A DNA stretch of 64,000 bases from Trileptium ribeirensis (GCA_030248225.1 JASANE010018421.1:28581-92580); one strand, 5' to 3'; shown: positions 35,574 to 48,300, numbered from the stretch's first letter. The notes: a model not told the origin generated them from the letters alone. A program made the numbers and translations.

Positions 35574-38370
35574 AAATATTATTATACGTGGGCAAAATTA
35601 AGCTGTATCCATTGACCATCCTATTTAGTAATACAGATGGCGGATCAAATCGCGAAAGTTTTGCTCCGAATAGTGGTAAACCAAAAATGTTCGGTAACAT
35701 TTTTATATCTGAAATAGCAAAATAGCATGCTCGACGGGTGTGGGTTGAGGTTACCTTGCATTTACGGTACATATCTACATGCGCTTAAGTTATACGCAAA
35801 TATATCCCTGATATTCCTTGTAATTATTAACAAGTTATTACAACCACCACTCCAATAAACTATTGGAGTGGAAACGTGCAAAATTAAATAAACTTAACTA
35901 ATATTTGACAGATTTGAAATATTTAATTAATATAGTAGAATACATAGAATTTTATTGCAAATCCTTTACCTTACTGATCGATTTGGCTAAATCTTTGCCG
36001 CACGTTGTATGCAAGACTAGGCGTATGTAATTAGCTGTTATCATTAGTGTACATCTCCTCCTGGTGAAACGTACTAGTTGATTGAACAACGCCTACCTTG
36101 AATCTAAGATCAGTAGGAAATTTTTGTTATCACGGTAACTTAAAAACCAGATGGGCTATATATTTTATAATGCATTTGCGTTACTTACGGGTATCAACCA
36201 TGTATATTGTTTCAAAAAGGTTGCTAACGAAAACAAACAAAGTGAAAAAATCAAATTCTGTGTACAATTTACATTTCACTATTAGAACTATAACGATAAT
36301 ATCTGGCTAAAGTTTTACAAACTATTTTCCAAATATATACTTTAATGTGGGATTTGAAGCACTTGATTTAAAGTGTTTCAAATGTTTCTGTGGGTATAGG
36401 ATGATAAATATTGTATTTTGGAGCAAAAGTTACTCAAAGATTATCGTTATAGTTATCGTGTAATACGATAAACAACTCAGCTGAGGTCGTGCACTGGATA
36501 TAGTTCTAGTGAATATGCCCTTAATACAAATTTTAATCAGACACCTTAAGCCATGCAAATGGGTCAACCTATAAGATGGTGCATTGGTATTAGCGTCTAC
36601 AACACCTAACCAATACTTAAATGGTATTAGTCAATTTGAACGTGCCGTGGCTGGGCAAATAGCGCTACTGTATGCCTCTCATTCATTTTGTAGTGTGCAA
36701 AAAACTGAGAGAAAAGGAACGTAGGTGATAACTATGTATATTATATACATTGCTTGCTGCAAACAGTTTTGAGAAACATAGATAAATTTAAATCGTTGTG
36801 TTCGAACGTCTACTAAATTTTGTGTTATAATAGTTTATGGTCTTACAGCAACTACTTCTCTATGCTTTTTTCTATACGAAGTTAGTGAACTATTGTTAAT
36901 ACAATTTTTGAAGACCAAATAATTTACCCTTGGTAGAACGAATTATTACTGTCTCAAGAACAAGTTATAATAGCAACAACAATAACAACGTAGTGAAAAT
37001 TTATAAAATTTTAACTTTATTTGTCCTGTTATGTTTTCAAGATTCATATCGGCATTTCTTATAACTAAATGAAAATGTTAATGCTTCGTTTTGACTGTTT
37101 TCAGTCTTAACCAGGATTGATTACTTGCCCACAAAAATTCACAACGAACCAAAATTAATAGATATTGTATATTCCGCCACAAGTAATTTGTTAGATAATC
37201 GGCCGGCGTAACTTTGAAACGAAGTTCCATGGATAACATACAGTATATGCTGTCGTAAAGATATTGTTTAAAGAAATGACAATATATTAGAGAGAAATTT
37301 TTAGAACGTGTTGGATAGGGATGGTGACCCTACGTAGTACGTCAATAAATTATGCAACTCGGCTAACAAAATCCAGTGAGCGCCACTGCAGTAAAAAACA
37401 ATGCAAGCGATATCATGAAGTGTATTTCAGATTCTTAAGACTATAGTGTTGACTATGACATCCCATTTAATAATAGGTATTGCTAGTGGGCAGGGTGTCA
37501 GCCTCCTAAATATACCCCATAAGGGTCAGCCCCCTCAGCTCAAATCTATCCACCCCTGCCATCACACTCCGCACCCCGTATCATCTGTGTACCTCGTGGC
37601 CGACCGTTTATGCCAACCTAAGCCGAACGACCTTCAACTCTTATGTATTTAAAATATTTCGCATTTGAAAAATTGCATTCTTTACAGCTTTATCTAATCA
37701 ATAAGAATAGTTTAATAATTAATATCCTCCGACAAAACTAAAACGGTTGTGAAACTAAGTTTCTAGTGATACTAAACCATCACTTCAGCTCAACTTAGTA
37801 AATGCAGCTATTTAAACAACTAACTGTGGGGGAATTTTGATAAAGCTTTAGAAAATTAACATAATGAAACAGCTAAAGCGCTGCTGGATTACATAAAGCA
37901 AATTTGTCCGGTGTAATACTTTGATAAGTAGCAAAGAGTACTTTCGTATTTTCAGTTATGACACTCCCAAACTGGTTATATTATCAAGTTATAATATCTA
38001 ATTGAAGAAATACCAATAGATTACACACTCCATATAAGTGAAGTTCATGACACCTGAAACAAAGAGTAAACGAGAAATTTCTTAAAGTAAGAGAATGACA
38101 TTTGTTTTTGCAACTCCTGGCCAGCTATTATTGTTAGTTCACAAATACTGAGCTAATTTCATAAGTATCAAACCATTGTCATCTATGTAGTTATGATTAA
38201 TATGACTGTTTAATGCCGTATATGCTGTACGAGTGAAGCACCGTACGCAATCTGCTGCATGGCTCCTTAACGAACTTCGCATAGTGAGCGAATAGAAATG
38301 CACGTGCAAACAAACACCACATACCTAACGCCTTCAGCACTGCGCTCCACAATACGCGCTTACGCAAATT
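35574..38370. other. AT-rich region with one GC-richer module
   Basis: No gene recognised. A GC-richer module at 37,490-37,640 (CAGGGTGTCAGCCTCC...ACTCCGCACCCCG) shares the phrase CCCATAAGGGTCAG...CAAATCTATCC with 13,005-13,045. Its right part, read on the other strand (GGGGTGCGGAGTGTGATGG), resembles the start of that patch (GAGGTGCGGGGTGTGGTGG), so both may be copies of one palindromic element. Confidence 0.4.
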
Positions 38371-38885
38371 TATTTAAATGGGCAAAAAAGGACTAGTTAA
38401 CTGATAAGCTCAACTTTGATTATTATTTAATACCGACTGGGAGCTGTCCAACGAATTCAAACCAAAGTGGTACAAATGTATTTAAATGGGCAACAAAGGG
38501 CTAGTTAAGTGATAGGCTAACATTTGATAATTATTTAACGCCGACAGGCAGTTATCGAAGGAATTCAAATCAAACTGGTGCAAATGTATTTAAATGTGCG
38601 AAAAAGGGCTAGCTAAGTGATAAGCTAACTTTTGATTATTATTTAACGCCGACAGGGAGCTGTCCAAGAAATTCAAACCAAACTTGTGGAAATGTATTTA
38701 AATGGGCAAAAAGGGGCTAGTTAAGTGATAAGCTAACGTTTATTATTTAACGCCGACAGGAAGCTGTCCAAGGAATTCAAACCAAACTGGTGCGAATGTA
38801 TTTAAATGGACAAAAAGGGCTAGTTAAGTGATAAGCTAAGGTTTGATTATTACTTAACACCTACAGGTAGCTGCCCAAGAAACTT
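38371..38885 (+). repeat. ~108-bp tandem array, about 4.8 copies
   Basis: TATTTAAATGGGC begins units at 38,371, 38,479, 38,587, 38,695 and 38,799 (spacings 108, 108, 108 and 104). Other shared blocks are GGGCTAGTTAAGTGATA, TTGATTATTATTTAACGCCG and GAATTCAAACCAAACTGGT. Units differ by about 10-15%. It ends about 500 bp upstream of the CR1 element. Confidence 0.93.
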
Positions 38886-39389
38886 ATACTAAAGAATGGC
38901 ACGTGTCAGTGTCAATTGCGACCGTCATAGTATTAATACATTGAAATTCTATAATATCTGCTATAAAACTTAATCAGTCTCTACCACCTTTGGTTCTCTT
39001 GTGTCTTTATCATTGTTAGCGTGTGATTATTTGCTCAGTCTTGACAAATACAAATACTACAATTTTCTAACACCAATACTGCTTGTTGTCATTGAATTGC
39101 AGCACAAATACATGGCTGACTGTATAAGGCGAATTCTTTTGGCCGTATTTCGTAGCATGTCATCGCTGACTTCCCGTGCGAAGCGATTTTTAAATAATTT
39201 AAGTAAGTATGTTTCAATCTAATATAGGATGACTGATACGTTTTGACGCAACTGCATTCAGGTACCTGCTTGAGAAAAGCGAAAAAAGTAATTAATTTGT
39301 TAAGACATATACTATTAACAATTTACTAAATCGTGATATAAACAAAACAAAACAAACAGTGCACAACAGGTGATAGTCATCTTACGCAA
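38886..39389. other. Spacer or possible 5' part of the CR1 copy
   Basis: An open frame at 39,001-39,222 (73 codons from GTG) has no recognised domain. This stretch may contain the CR1 5' UTR, but the boundary cannot be seen. Confidence 0.3.
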
Positions 39390-39399
39390 CTTTTTTGCC

Positions 39400-40545
39400 G
39401 ATATTTGGCAATCCAATATTCAACACCTACGGCATGCTTGGTTGCGATAAACAGCCATCTAGCGACCGCCGCGCATCAAACGTCACTTCGGTCAGAACGC
39501 CTATTTCTGGCAGTCAACCGTCAAATACAACAAACGGAGTCGAAACATACCGCCTCCGGTGCCTCAACAAAGCAACACAGCAGCTGATACGGCATCAAAA
39601 TCTTTCGCCTGCGACGACAACATTGTCTAGCGCAAACGTTCACCAAGGGTCAGCAATACGATCTTCAGTTTGCTGCGAATCTATGGCGGAAGGGGCAATG
39701 AATGGTTTGAATGCGGTCTCTGTGCGTCTTGGATACATTATAGCTGCGCAGGCATCGACACAACACTAGTCGAAGCTCTTACGTCTAACGAATTTGTCGT
39801 CATACTGTGCCGAGCCTGTCAATCAATTTCGGAATCTAAACGATCAGCAAAACTTTACGGCACGACACCGACCGCTGCCGATCGCCTAGACAGTATCGAA
39901 CGCCAAATAGCATCCATTGCGTCGGCTGTTGGCCAATTTTCGATATCTGTTGCTGTGACACCGCTACAAGAAATACAATGAGCTACGCCCAGCTAGGGGC
40001 CAAAAATGTGAGACAGAGAGGCCGGATCATCAATCACCCACCGTCATCTGAAAGCGAAGATGATAAACATTGTCGGTGCCTTGTAATCCGGAACCTTCCA
40101 TAAAAAGGGCGCGATCTTCAAGACGTGACCGAAATTTGCAAGTCGCTCGATGCTTCCGCTACTGTTGACTGTGTTTACAGAATGGGACCACTATGCGAAC
40201 CAAAGGTCCTCCGTCCAGCCGTCTAACTAAAGTCTGTGTTTTAAACTAAAGTGTGTTTTAAAGCGTCAACAGTTGCGCGCAACATTCTGAGCCTCGCACC
40301 GAAACTAAAAAATTTTGACAGCTAATTATAGTGGCATATATATCCGACGCTCGATTCCTGAAAATGAGCGGAATCGTGTCGCTGCGCTGCAAGGTAAGGC
40401 TCGCAAGCTCAATGATGACACAGAACAATACCAGAACTATCGTTCACATTATGTTGTACTCAATGAAAAATTAGTAGTTTTCAAAGATTGCGTTCGACAA
40501 GATCGGCGTCTCGTCGGTGGAAAGAGATACCCTGTAAATTATTAA
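39400..40545 (+). pseudogene. CR1 ORF1 remnant with PHD-like zinc finger
   Basis: Translation from 39,664 reads WFECGLCASWIHYSCAGI and then, 17 residues on, CRAC: a C-x2-C-x4-H-x2-C-x17-C-x2-C arrangement typical of the second half of a PHD finger. The first ligands are less clear because of a TAG at 39,628. After the stop at 39,979-39,981 the ORF continues in another frame as CLVIRNLP, a TAA, and GRDLQDVTEICKSLDASA (40,078-40,180). It then resumes as NYSGIYIRRSIPENERNR...YVVLNEKLVVFKDCV (40,318-40,500), a typical ORF1 C-terminus. CR1 ORF1 proteins bind the element RNA; this copy cannot make an intact one. Confidence 0.75.
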
Positions 40546-40624
40546 TTTGTGAATGATGCCCATGGCAATCAATCGGTTCAGGTAAACTGAGAAGGGGAGC
40601 AAAATCACCAAAATACTCAGATCA

Positions 40625-41300
40625 AAATCTGCTTAAGTGCAAGTATTTCAACGCTCATAGCCTCTGCAACAAAATGAACGAACTTCAAATGTTGCTTGAA
40701 CCGAGTGTTTACTCTGTTATAGCGGTCACTGAAACCTGGTTACATAATGATGTCCCGGACAGCATGATTAGCACAAGCCAGTATAAAGCTATTCGTAAGG
40801 ATAGAACAAACCGAAGAGGTGGGGATATAGCTATCTTTGTATCTGAATATCTAAAATTCTGTCCTGTTTAGAATTCTACTTTTGGCAGTTTTGAAATAAT
40901 TGCAATCGACGTTTTATCAGACCCGAAATAAGGTTTGCGTGCGTTTACCGCCCACCAAATTATACACATGAATACACTGAGCGCCTTGCATTAGCTCTCT
41001 GCCACATAACTAATGTCGAATGGCCTGTGGTAATACTTGGAGATTTTAATTTGCCGCATGTAGACTGACGATATCTTAGCTTTCCTATAACGCCAGAGTA
41101 TCAGTCATTCTTTAGTGGTATAGCACAAGCAGGACTTCAGCAGCTTGTGTTTTTCCCACGAGAGAAAATAATATTTTGGACTTAATTCTGACTAACCAAT
41201 CCATGACAGTTAGTGGAATCGACTGCTGTGAACCTTTCTCGGGTTCGGACCATTTTTCAATTGATTTTCATGTATATGGAAAATTTAGTTTCGTTTGAAA
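40625..41300 (+). pseudogene. CR1 endonuclease remnant
   Basis: The start (40,636-40,672) reads KCKYFNAHSLCNKMNEL, with the N residue of the first catalytic block, followed by YSVIAVTETWLHNDVPD (40,711-40,761) carrying the catalytic Glu, and RRGGDIAIFVSEYL (40,820-40,855). After a stop at 40,869 the frame breaks up; LEILI (DFN-type block) and GSDHFSIDFHV (41,243-41,275, the SDH catalytic box) are still readable in other frames. The domain nicks genomic DNA for target-primed reverse transcription in working copies. Confidence 0.8.
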
Positions 41301-43380
41301 ACCAAAACAACATCGAATTTGATTTTAGAAAAGCTGATTTTCAAAAACTGAATAAATTTGTTTTATCTGTTGATTTTATTCAAATGTTCTGTTCATTGTA
41401 TGATGTCAATAATATGTGGTGTCTTTTCTATAATATTTTGCTATTTGGTTGCGAGCTGTTTGTTCCTAAGAACGAACACCCTATCCCGCTCTCTGAGCAA
41501 ACCGAAATATCCTTGTTATTATATCCAGCGAATTGAGTGAGAGAAAGCTTAATATTGGAAACTTAGCAAACGCACCGGAGACTTTTCCGAATATAAAAAG
41601 GTGGCCAGAAAATGGTCAAAAGAAATTTCAAAATTTATACAAACCCGGGAGAGCAAAATTCTAAAATCAAGCGACAGAAACAACCTTTTTAAATATGTTA
41701 ATAAGCGTTCTTTCTTGAAATTTGGTGTTGGTGTGTTAAAAACAGCGTCATATTTATTGAAGATAGTAGTCGCAGCAAACTACTCGCTTCCAGGTTCGCC
41801 AGTGTATTCATTACCGATGACGGAAACACGCCACTAGCCGCTTGCAATCTAAGCAGCCATAAATTATCTTGGGTGCCCTTTACGCCCTTAAACGTTTATA
41901 ATGCACTGTCAGAATTAAAAAAAGAAACACAGTCATTCACCGGATGGCCTCACCCAATGTTTCCTTCGCCAAATAGGGGACTCGATATACTTCCCGCTCG
42001 CCTACATATTTGAACAATCGTTCATTAGTGGCGTGCTTCCTGATATTTGGCTTCACGCTGATATAATAGCTATGTATAAGAAAGGAGTTCCTGGAGGCCC
42101 ATCAAGTTACAGACCTATTTTTCTGGTTTCAACAATATGCCAAATAATCGAACGAATTATAAACAGCCATCTAAGGTCCTTTTTTAAACATCACCTCATT
42201 GAATCTAACCAGCATCGATCTATTGCAAAGAAATCTACCGAAACTCAACTCCTTGAAACAGTTTACGATTGGGCAACAGCTGTTGACTGTGGAAACGCTG
42301 ATGACCTAGTATATATTGACTTTGCCAAGGCATTTGATAAGGTTTCTCATTCTAAACTGCTCACGAAGCTGCATTGTGCTGGCATATCAAATTATCTACT
42401 GCGCTTGATCGAAAACTTCCTTTCCAACAGAACATTTAGTGTCAAAATAAATAATACAGTGTCCGCACGACGTACAGTTTCATCTGGAGTTCCGCAAGGC
42501 AGTGCACTACGTTCCACTTTGTTTTTACTATACATTAATTATAATGTTAATCAGAACTTTAATAACGTTAACTGTAAATTATTTGCGATGACGTCAAACT
42601 GTACGTATATATTTCTCGTCAGAATAGCTATATTTTAACTCAAAGTCTACAAAACGCGCTTAACTGCATCGAAATTTGGTCAAGAGAATGGCAACTTTCA
42701 ATATCGGCACCAAAGTGTCAAGTTTTACATCTAAGATCTACGAATCCGAGACATAGCTATTTTTTGAATAATGAAATTATTCCCTCTTGCAATCACTGTA
42801 AAGATTAGGGGATCACTATGTCAGAAAATCTCAAATATATCTAATATGATATTTAGATGTTTCAAGACGTCAATATTGAAGCGTTATTATGTGCTTATAC
42901 CAGTTACCTGAGGCCTATTCTTGAGTATGCATCTTCCGTGTGGTCACCTGTTTTTCTCACTGAAATTGACATTATTGAGAAAGTGCAACGACACTACTCC
43001 GGCAGAATTTTCACTAGAGCCGGTTTAGAAATGATGTCCTACAACGATAGGCTACGCCATTTAGGTCTTGTATCGCTTGAAAAACGCCGCTTAATAAATG
43101 ATCTTGTAATGATATTTCGATACCTTCATAAAGAGACAGCGCGGCTCATCATCTTTTGAATATAATACTATTACGTCCACCAGATGTCAAAGGGCAAATT
43201 TACGAAAAAAGAGCTCAAACCACAGTTTTGAACCACAAATTTCCTTCACGTTTTATAAACTAGTGGAACAAACTGTCTGCAGACGTCTTTGCCAAAGCCT
43301 CAAAATTCAAAAAATTTAGAAATGTTCTTAAAAACTCAAGCTTTGAAAATTCCCTTAAGTACGACAGAAACCAATGACTC
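41301..43380 (+). pseudogene. CR1 reverse transcriptase and C-terminal region, frameshifted
   Basis: A linker frame is open at 41,601-41,837 (RKWSKEISKFIQ...DRNNLFKYVNK). The RT frame is open from about 41,945 to 42,638: motifs QCFLRQIGD, YKKG, SYRPIFLVS, VYIDFAKAFDKVSH (motif A) and SSGVPQGSALR. One base is missing at about 42,587 inside the catalytic FADD box: reading TTTGC-GATGAC restores FA-DDVKLYV. After this the C-terminal part follows in the new frame (EIWSREWQLSISAPKCQVLH) with a TAG near 42,809, then 42,857-43,159 (YLRPILEYASSVWSP, EKRRLINDLVMIFRYLH). The damage is light enough to read nearly the whole protein. Confidence 0.9.
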
Positions 43381-43532
43381 AGATGTAAGTGGAGATTTTG
43401 CTCCTTTTTTGTTTAAATTTTATTAAGAATATAAACTTTTTGTAATTATGTATTCTTCTGTTTTATTAATTTATAATGCATATTGTTTCTTGTTACCAGT
43501 AACAAGGCTTAGTAAGCAATTGCCTCAGTTTC

Positions 43533-43569
43533 GGGATTGCTATGACGGCCTTAACGCCAGAGCAATCCC
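43533..43569 (+). other. Stem-loop in the CR1 3' UTR
   Basis: GGGATTGCT (43,533-43,541) and AGCAATCCC (43,561-43,569) form a perfect 9-bp stem closing a 19-base loop. The 20-mer GCTATGACGGCCTTAACGCC inside it (43,539-43,558) is identical, in reverse orientation, at 48,031-48,050, in another copy's 3' end. Conservation between two otherwise diverged copies suggests a role in template recognition by the element's RT; this is inference. Confidence 0.65.
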
Positions 43570-43640
43570 CGTTATGCTGATTTCTCGACTACTGGCATAA
43601 ATTCTCAATAAAATTTGTTGTTGCTATTGATGTATCTGTA

Positions 43641-46600
43641 ACTAAATATTTAAATGTTTACCTAATGTATTAAGCGGAAAGTTTAAGTATAAATTTAACT
43701 TAGGTATTACGTTACGCGTAAAAAAATTCAGAAATGAGACCTTACAATGGCCTTGAAGCTACAAACCCGACCGTCATATTTCCTACAATGTTTGTACGTA
43801 TTTATTTTATTTATCGCAGTTTTGAAGATTATATTAATAGGTTATGGTTATAACGTTTTCATAATTAATGCAAAGCACACTAATTCACAATACTGCTGAG
43901 TACTCCCCCACCATCTATCCAGACAGCTTAATTTGCAAGAGGACCGTCTGGCCAATGATGGATCGGTCAGACTTTACCTGATCAGATTCACTTAGTAGTG
44001 TTAAGTGGGTATTAGGGGTAGCAACGTAACAGGTACCTGTTTGGTAACTGTGACCTGTATTACCTTCCAACCATAAAGCCCGCATTGCGACCAAAACTCA
44101 CAGACATAGGATGACTAGTATTAATAATCTTAGATTGATATATGTAATTAAATAAATACTTTTGTTTTTTCTCAATTGCACGCTCTGTCCTGCGTTATTA
44201 AATACCGATTCACTATAGCTGAGTCGTCAGTTGTACCAAAGCTGCGTTTTGTTTGTCGTTATCTTAGCATATCTTGAAAAGAAACGTGTGTCATGAAAGG
44301 AAGAGTTAAAAACGCGACTCTAACCATTAAATTTTTGTTGTGTTTGATTTATTCAGGTTCTTCTAGATTTATCGCTGATCGGCCTGCACCGATCCGGTTG
44401 GATCATTTATCATAACACCGCTGTTACTTCGAAATCTTTGCAAGTTATAAATCTATTTCATTGTTTTTTCTTAAATGACCTAAATTTTTCCGATTACTTT
44501 ATTTTTTTCGCAAGCCTATGCTAAATCCGCCAAAATGTTGCATAAATTAGTACTCAGTGACACGGCTAAATGATGGAATTATTTAAGAGGACACAGGGAA
44601 GTAAAGGCATAAGAAATTGTTTCACTTAACTTTTCAAGTCAAATAAGCATGTTTTTGCAGCTAATATTTACATAATTGCATAGTTTTGCCGATATTCTTC
44701 TCAAACATTGGCATCAAACGCCATCATACAGCACTATAGTAATGCATTATTAGTTGATGGTAAATTGTAAAAACACAGCGCGTTATTACATAATGTATGC
44801 TTAACACGTTGAATACTTGGTATAACTAAGTGGTCAAAATTTCTAGTCCCAGACATTACCGTCAAAAGCGATCATAGACTTAAAAACATTTTCTACTGTT
44901 AGTACACTAATAATAAATCTGACCTGATAGAGTTTTGGATTACGATAGCGACCTAGGAGACGTATTCGCTCGGCCGTGCCGATTTTTCTCCTGAGAGAAG
45001 TTTGATACTAGACCAAAAATGGATTGCACCGAGCATCGTTTTGTTTGGTATTGCATTGCCTTCATTTTCGGTACTCCAGGTTCAACGAAAGTCTGAACGG
45101 CATCGGCACATTTTGGAAGATGGCTGAGAGATTTTTAGCAAAGAGGATTCTGCCAGCTCCAAAACTTGAGATAATAAGAAGCACTTCTATTTAGTAGATT
45201 GAAAAACGCCGCACATAAAGAACTATCAGTTAAGCTTTTTGATGGCCGATCGTAAGCACATTCTTCTCTTATCCAGCGCATACGTGTACCTCATTTAAAT
45301 TTAGACAATGGACTGCAACAGAACCTGAAACCAGTATCACATGAAAATTAGTTCTTTAAAAAGTGTTGACACGATATATTCGTAATATAATATGTTACGA
45401 CTGTTCACTTTATCAGCAGTTTGATACAGCAAAACATCAGTATCAAACTATTAACGGTAACAACAGGGAGAGTTCTTACGTGCCGTAATTGGTCCACAAA
45501 CGTTGTTTTATTGTCTAGTTACTATTAAATAAAATAACATTTGTGCAGCGCATTTATATTTGTTTAAATAACAAAGACCTCGTCTTTCTCTGTATGCGTT
45601 TGTGTGAAATCATCATCATTTGATTGATATAAAATTAAAATTTCACGCACCGCCATATAAAATAGGTATCCCAATATTTTATAGAAACATATAGAAATAT
45701 ATTTGATGATTAATCATCATTTGACGATGAATCAGACAATTTTCGTTACTCCTTTGACGTTATAAATCCAAGTTTAACCAAAACTTCGCATTCACGCCAT
45801 AAAATTGAAAAAAATATATATTACACAAAACACACATGAATTCTATTCTACAACCAATGACTATTATAAATATTAAATATAGTATTAACGAAACAACTTA
45901 TCGCGTACTGTTTAGACGAGGAGTAAACTACAATTAAATATACAGAGCAAGAAAGAAAATTCACAAGTATTTTCACCATACGTTTAATACTAAATACTAA
46001 TGTTTACTAGTAAACAACACACATTTAACAGTTTTGTACTTATGAAGTTTGCATGAGCCTGAATGTGTTTAATATAAGCGAATTTATGTCTAACATGGTA
46101 TTTCAATTTTCATTTTTCTGTGTTTCGTATTTGATTTTTCACAGTGGTCGTGATAAAACCGTCTAAAGCCTTGTAAAATAACTTAGAGTGCCTATTTGGC
46201 TTCATGTTCTCAGGATCCCTGCTCAGTATCTTTATTCCAATGTTTTAATTTGAAAATAAGTTCGTGGTAGTATATAGTGAAGTTCAAATAGTAAATCGTT
46301 TATTACCAGGCATTGGATGTTGCAGCTCGTATAGTCTTCGCAAACAAGCATATGCAATTTATTCAGTTCGTATGGAAGAAATTGGATTATACATTTGCTG
46401 TAGTGTTTGCTTCAAAAAAGGGTTAATACGACTCGAGGATGAATATTCATTAATTGTCGTCCGCACTACATGCCAGCTAACAGTGCCAGACGTTTTAGAG
46501 CGAAGTGTAATCAAATAAGAAATGAATAATATAATGACAGGAAAGGGATGGTGTAAGTCTTTGATTTCCATAGGTTTGTGTCATATAAGTAAATCGGAGA

Positions 46601-47330
46601 GGGGTAACAGTTATATGTCAAGTTAAGCCCGTCGGATATTAACACCTTCTGTCAGCATACGTCGTGAACCAATAAAAACTTATTAATAAACCGCGGGAGA
46701 TACAACCAACAAAGGTGACCCGGTGAGTAAATGCTATGAACATGTGCTAGAAAAGAAATTGTTGAAATGCCACTAACTAATGACTGAATAGTTATAAAGT
46801 GTCATGTTTGTACCTGTAATAGCTCGAGTTGTGTCCAAAAGATTATCGAATCTTTACGTAAAACAATCAGTAAACCTTTCTAACTTTGATTTTCGACTTT
46901 TGTCAGCTGTGTTACGATGAAAATAATTTTTAAAATTCAACCGCTGAAGACTGGTATCAACGAATTGTAGCATATGGCAAACGTCTCGAATTTCGTCCAC
47001 CGCAGACAAAGTGAAGAATGATAATTTCTTCGAGCTTAATACTGGATGCTTCGCACGGACTGTTGGGTTTCTACAATTTTGTGGTCATATGTTGACCCTG
47101 AATATGTTATACTGCGGTATGTGCTTCTGTAGTTCTGCTCGTTAATATGTGTGAACCTGCATAGTGTCCAATTTGACATAGATCTTCATCACTTATCAAT
47201 TCACATCAATAGTACAAACGACATAGCAAAGACTCCAATCACCTTTTCTTTAGTGCCACGTTGGTGCCATAATGATTTTATATGCTAGGAACATCATATA
47301 TTTGTTTGCAAGAGAAGACGACTCTAAATG
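43641..47330. other. AT-rich region, nothing recognised
   Basis: No repeat array or domain-bearing ORF. An 84-codon forward frame at 46,264-46,518 starts at GTG and has no recognised product. A GC-richer patch at 43,900-44,130 has no definable ends. Confidence 0.45.
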
Positions 47331-47334
47331 TAAA

Positions 47335-47420
47335 ACTCGGATGTAGGCGGAAGTTGAACACACAGGTTCTGGGCTGGTACGACGTGATAGCGCTCTAGAC
47401 CAGTCGGCCACGCACGTCGA
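47335..47420 (-). mobile_element. tRNA-derived SINE head, Leu/Ser-type, reverse strand
   Basis: On the reverse strand GTGGCCGACTGGTCTAGAGCG holds an A box (TGGCCGACTGG, 47,410 down to 47,400), followed 51 bases later by a B box-like GTTCAACTTCC (47,359-47,349). The wide spacing and the TGGCCGAxxGGTCTA phrase are typical of tRNAs with a long variable arm (Leu or Ser). The D-arm sequence is well kept but the other stems are not, so it is a SINE head or tRNA pseudogene. Confidence 0.6.
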
Positions 47421-47939
47421 GGTAACTACCCCAACTTCGCGGTTAGAGCCTGCAAAATATATACAAAACAGTTACACTTTAGAAGGACGATTTGGATACC
47501 ATTTATATTCTAGCCCATGCGTCCTTCTAGTTTGTTTAAGAACCGAAAAGTCATAAAGATTGCTGCGACAGTTACTTAATTTACTCAAAATTTACACAGC
47601 GGAACAATTAATGGTTGCTAATACCTAGGTAAACCCAACGGTAAAATTCATCGTTTTATCAAATTTACTACGTTTACATAGTCTTCGAATAAACATACTA
47701 AAATACGTCAATTACAGGAATGCATCTAGCAAACGTATCAGCCTTTTTTCAGCATTAAACATGCCTGAGTGCGCTGGCTAAAGAATCAGATATAATTGCA
47801 ACAGAAAAATTAAACAGATTTCATTGTATGCTTTGAACTTACATTTGAGTTCATCAATAAGTGCTCTAAAATTTGTACGTTCTAACATAACCTACCCAAA
47901 AACGGAACTATTTTCGGCCGCAACGTAATTTCCTTACCT

Positions 47940-48300
47940 TAAGAAACAAACAAACAAACAATCAAAAAATCGTTTATTAACCATACACATACTAGTAACT
48001 GGTAAAGTCAGCGTAACGAGGTGTGCATCGGGCGTTAAGGCCGTCATAGCGAGCTCGAAAGTTAGGCAATGGCTTACCAACTGCCAGTGTACTAGTTAAC
48101 AAAACATATGTACAACAAAGGATATATTTACAAACAAAGTTATATGTGCAAGGCAAAGGTGAATAAACTGGTTTACAGCCACAAAGGGATTTACTCTTAT
48201 ATCTGCGTATAGACCTTCCTGTAAGTCTATAGCTAACAAAGTTTAACAAACAATTGTCTTGCACAGGAAAGATGCTTCGTACAACTTCCTTATCAAACGA
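47940..48300 (-). mobile_element. CR1 3' end fragment
   Basis: Reverse strand 3' UTR of a CR1 element related to that at 39.4-43.6 kb. It shares GCTATGACGGCCTTAACGCC (48,031-48,050 reversed), TAAGCCATTGCCT and CGTTACGCTGACTTTACC. It ends in AATAAACG followed by a TTTG microsatellite (47,943-47,961 reversed), a typical 3' tail. Only a trace of coding sequence may remain near 48,270-48,300. A 90-codon reverse frame spans the UTR and is not a gene. Confidence 0.8.

Larger units (their letters stand above)
39390..43640 (+). mobile_element. Nearly full-length but broken CR1-clade LINE
   Basis: In order: an ORF1 with a PHD-like zinc finger (39.4-40.55 kb), an apurinic-type endonuclease (40.63-41.3), linker (41.3-41.9), reverse transcriptase (41.94-42.65), C-terminal region (42.65-43.38) and a 3' UTR with a stable hairpin (43.53-43.57), ending near AATAAAATTTGTTGTTG (43,608-43,624). 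This is the family layout of CR1 elements. Each part is broken by stops or frameshifts. CR1 copies are usually 5'-truncated, so a copy that keeps ORF1 is the less common kind. Confidence 0.9.

Noticed and set aside
47992..48264. 90-codon reverse frame
   Set aside because: It lies over the CR1 3' UTR, including the conserved hairpin sequence; it is not coding in the related copy.
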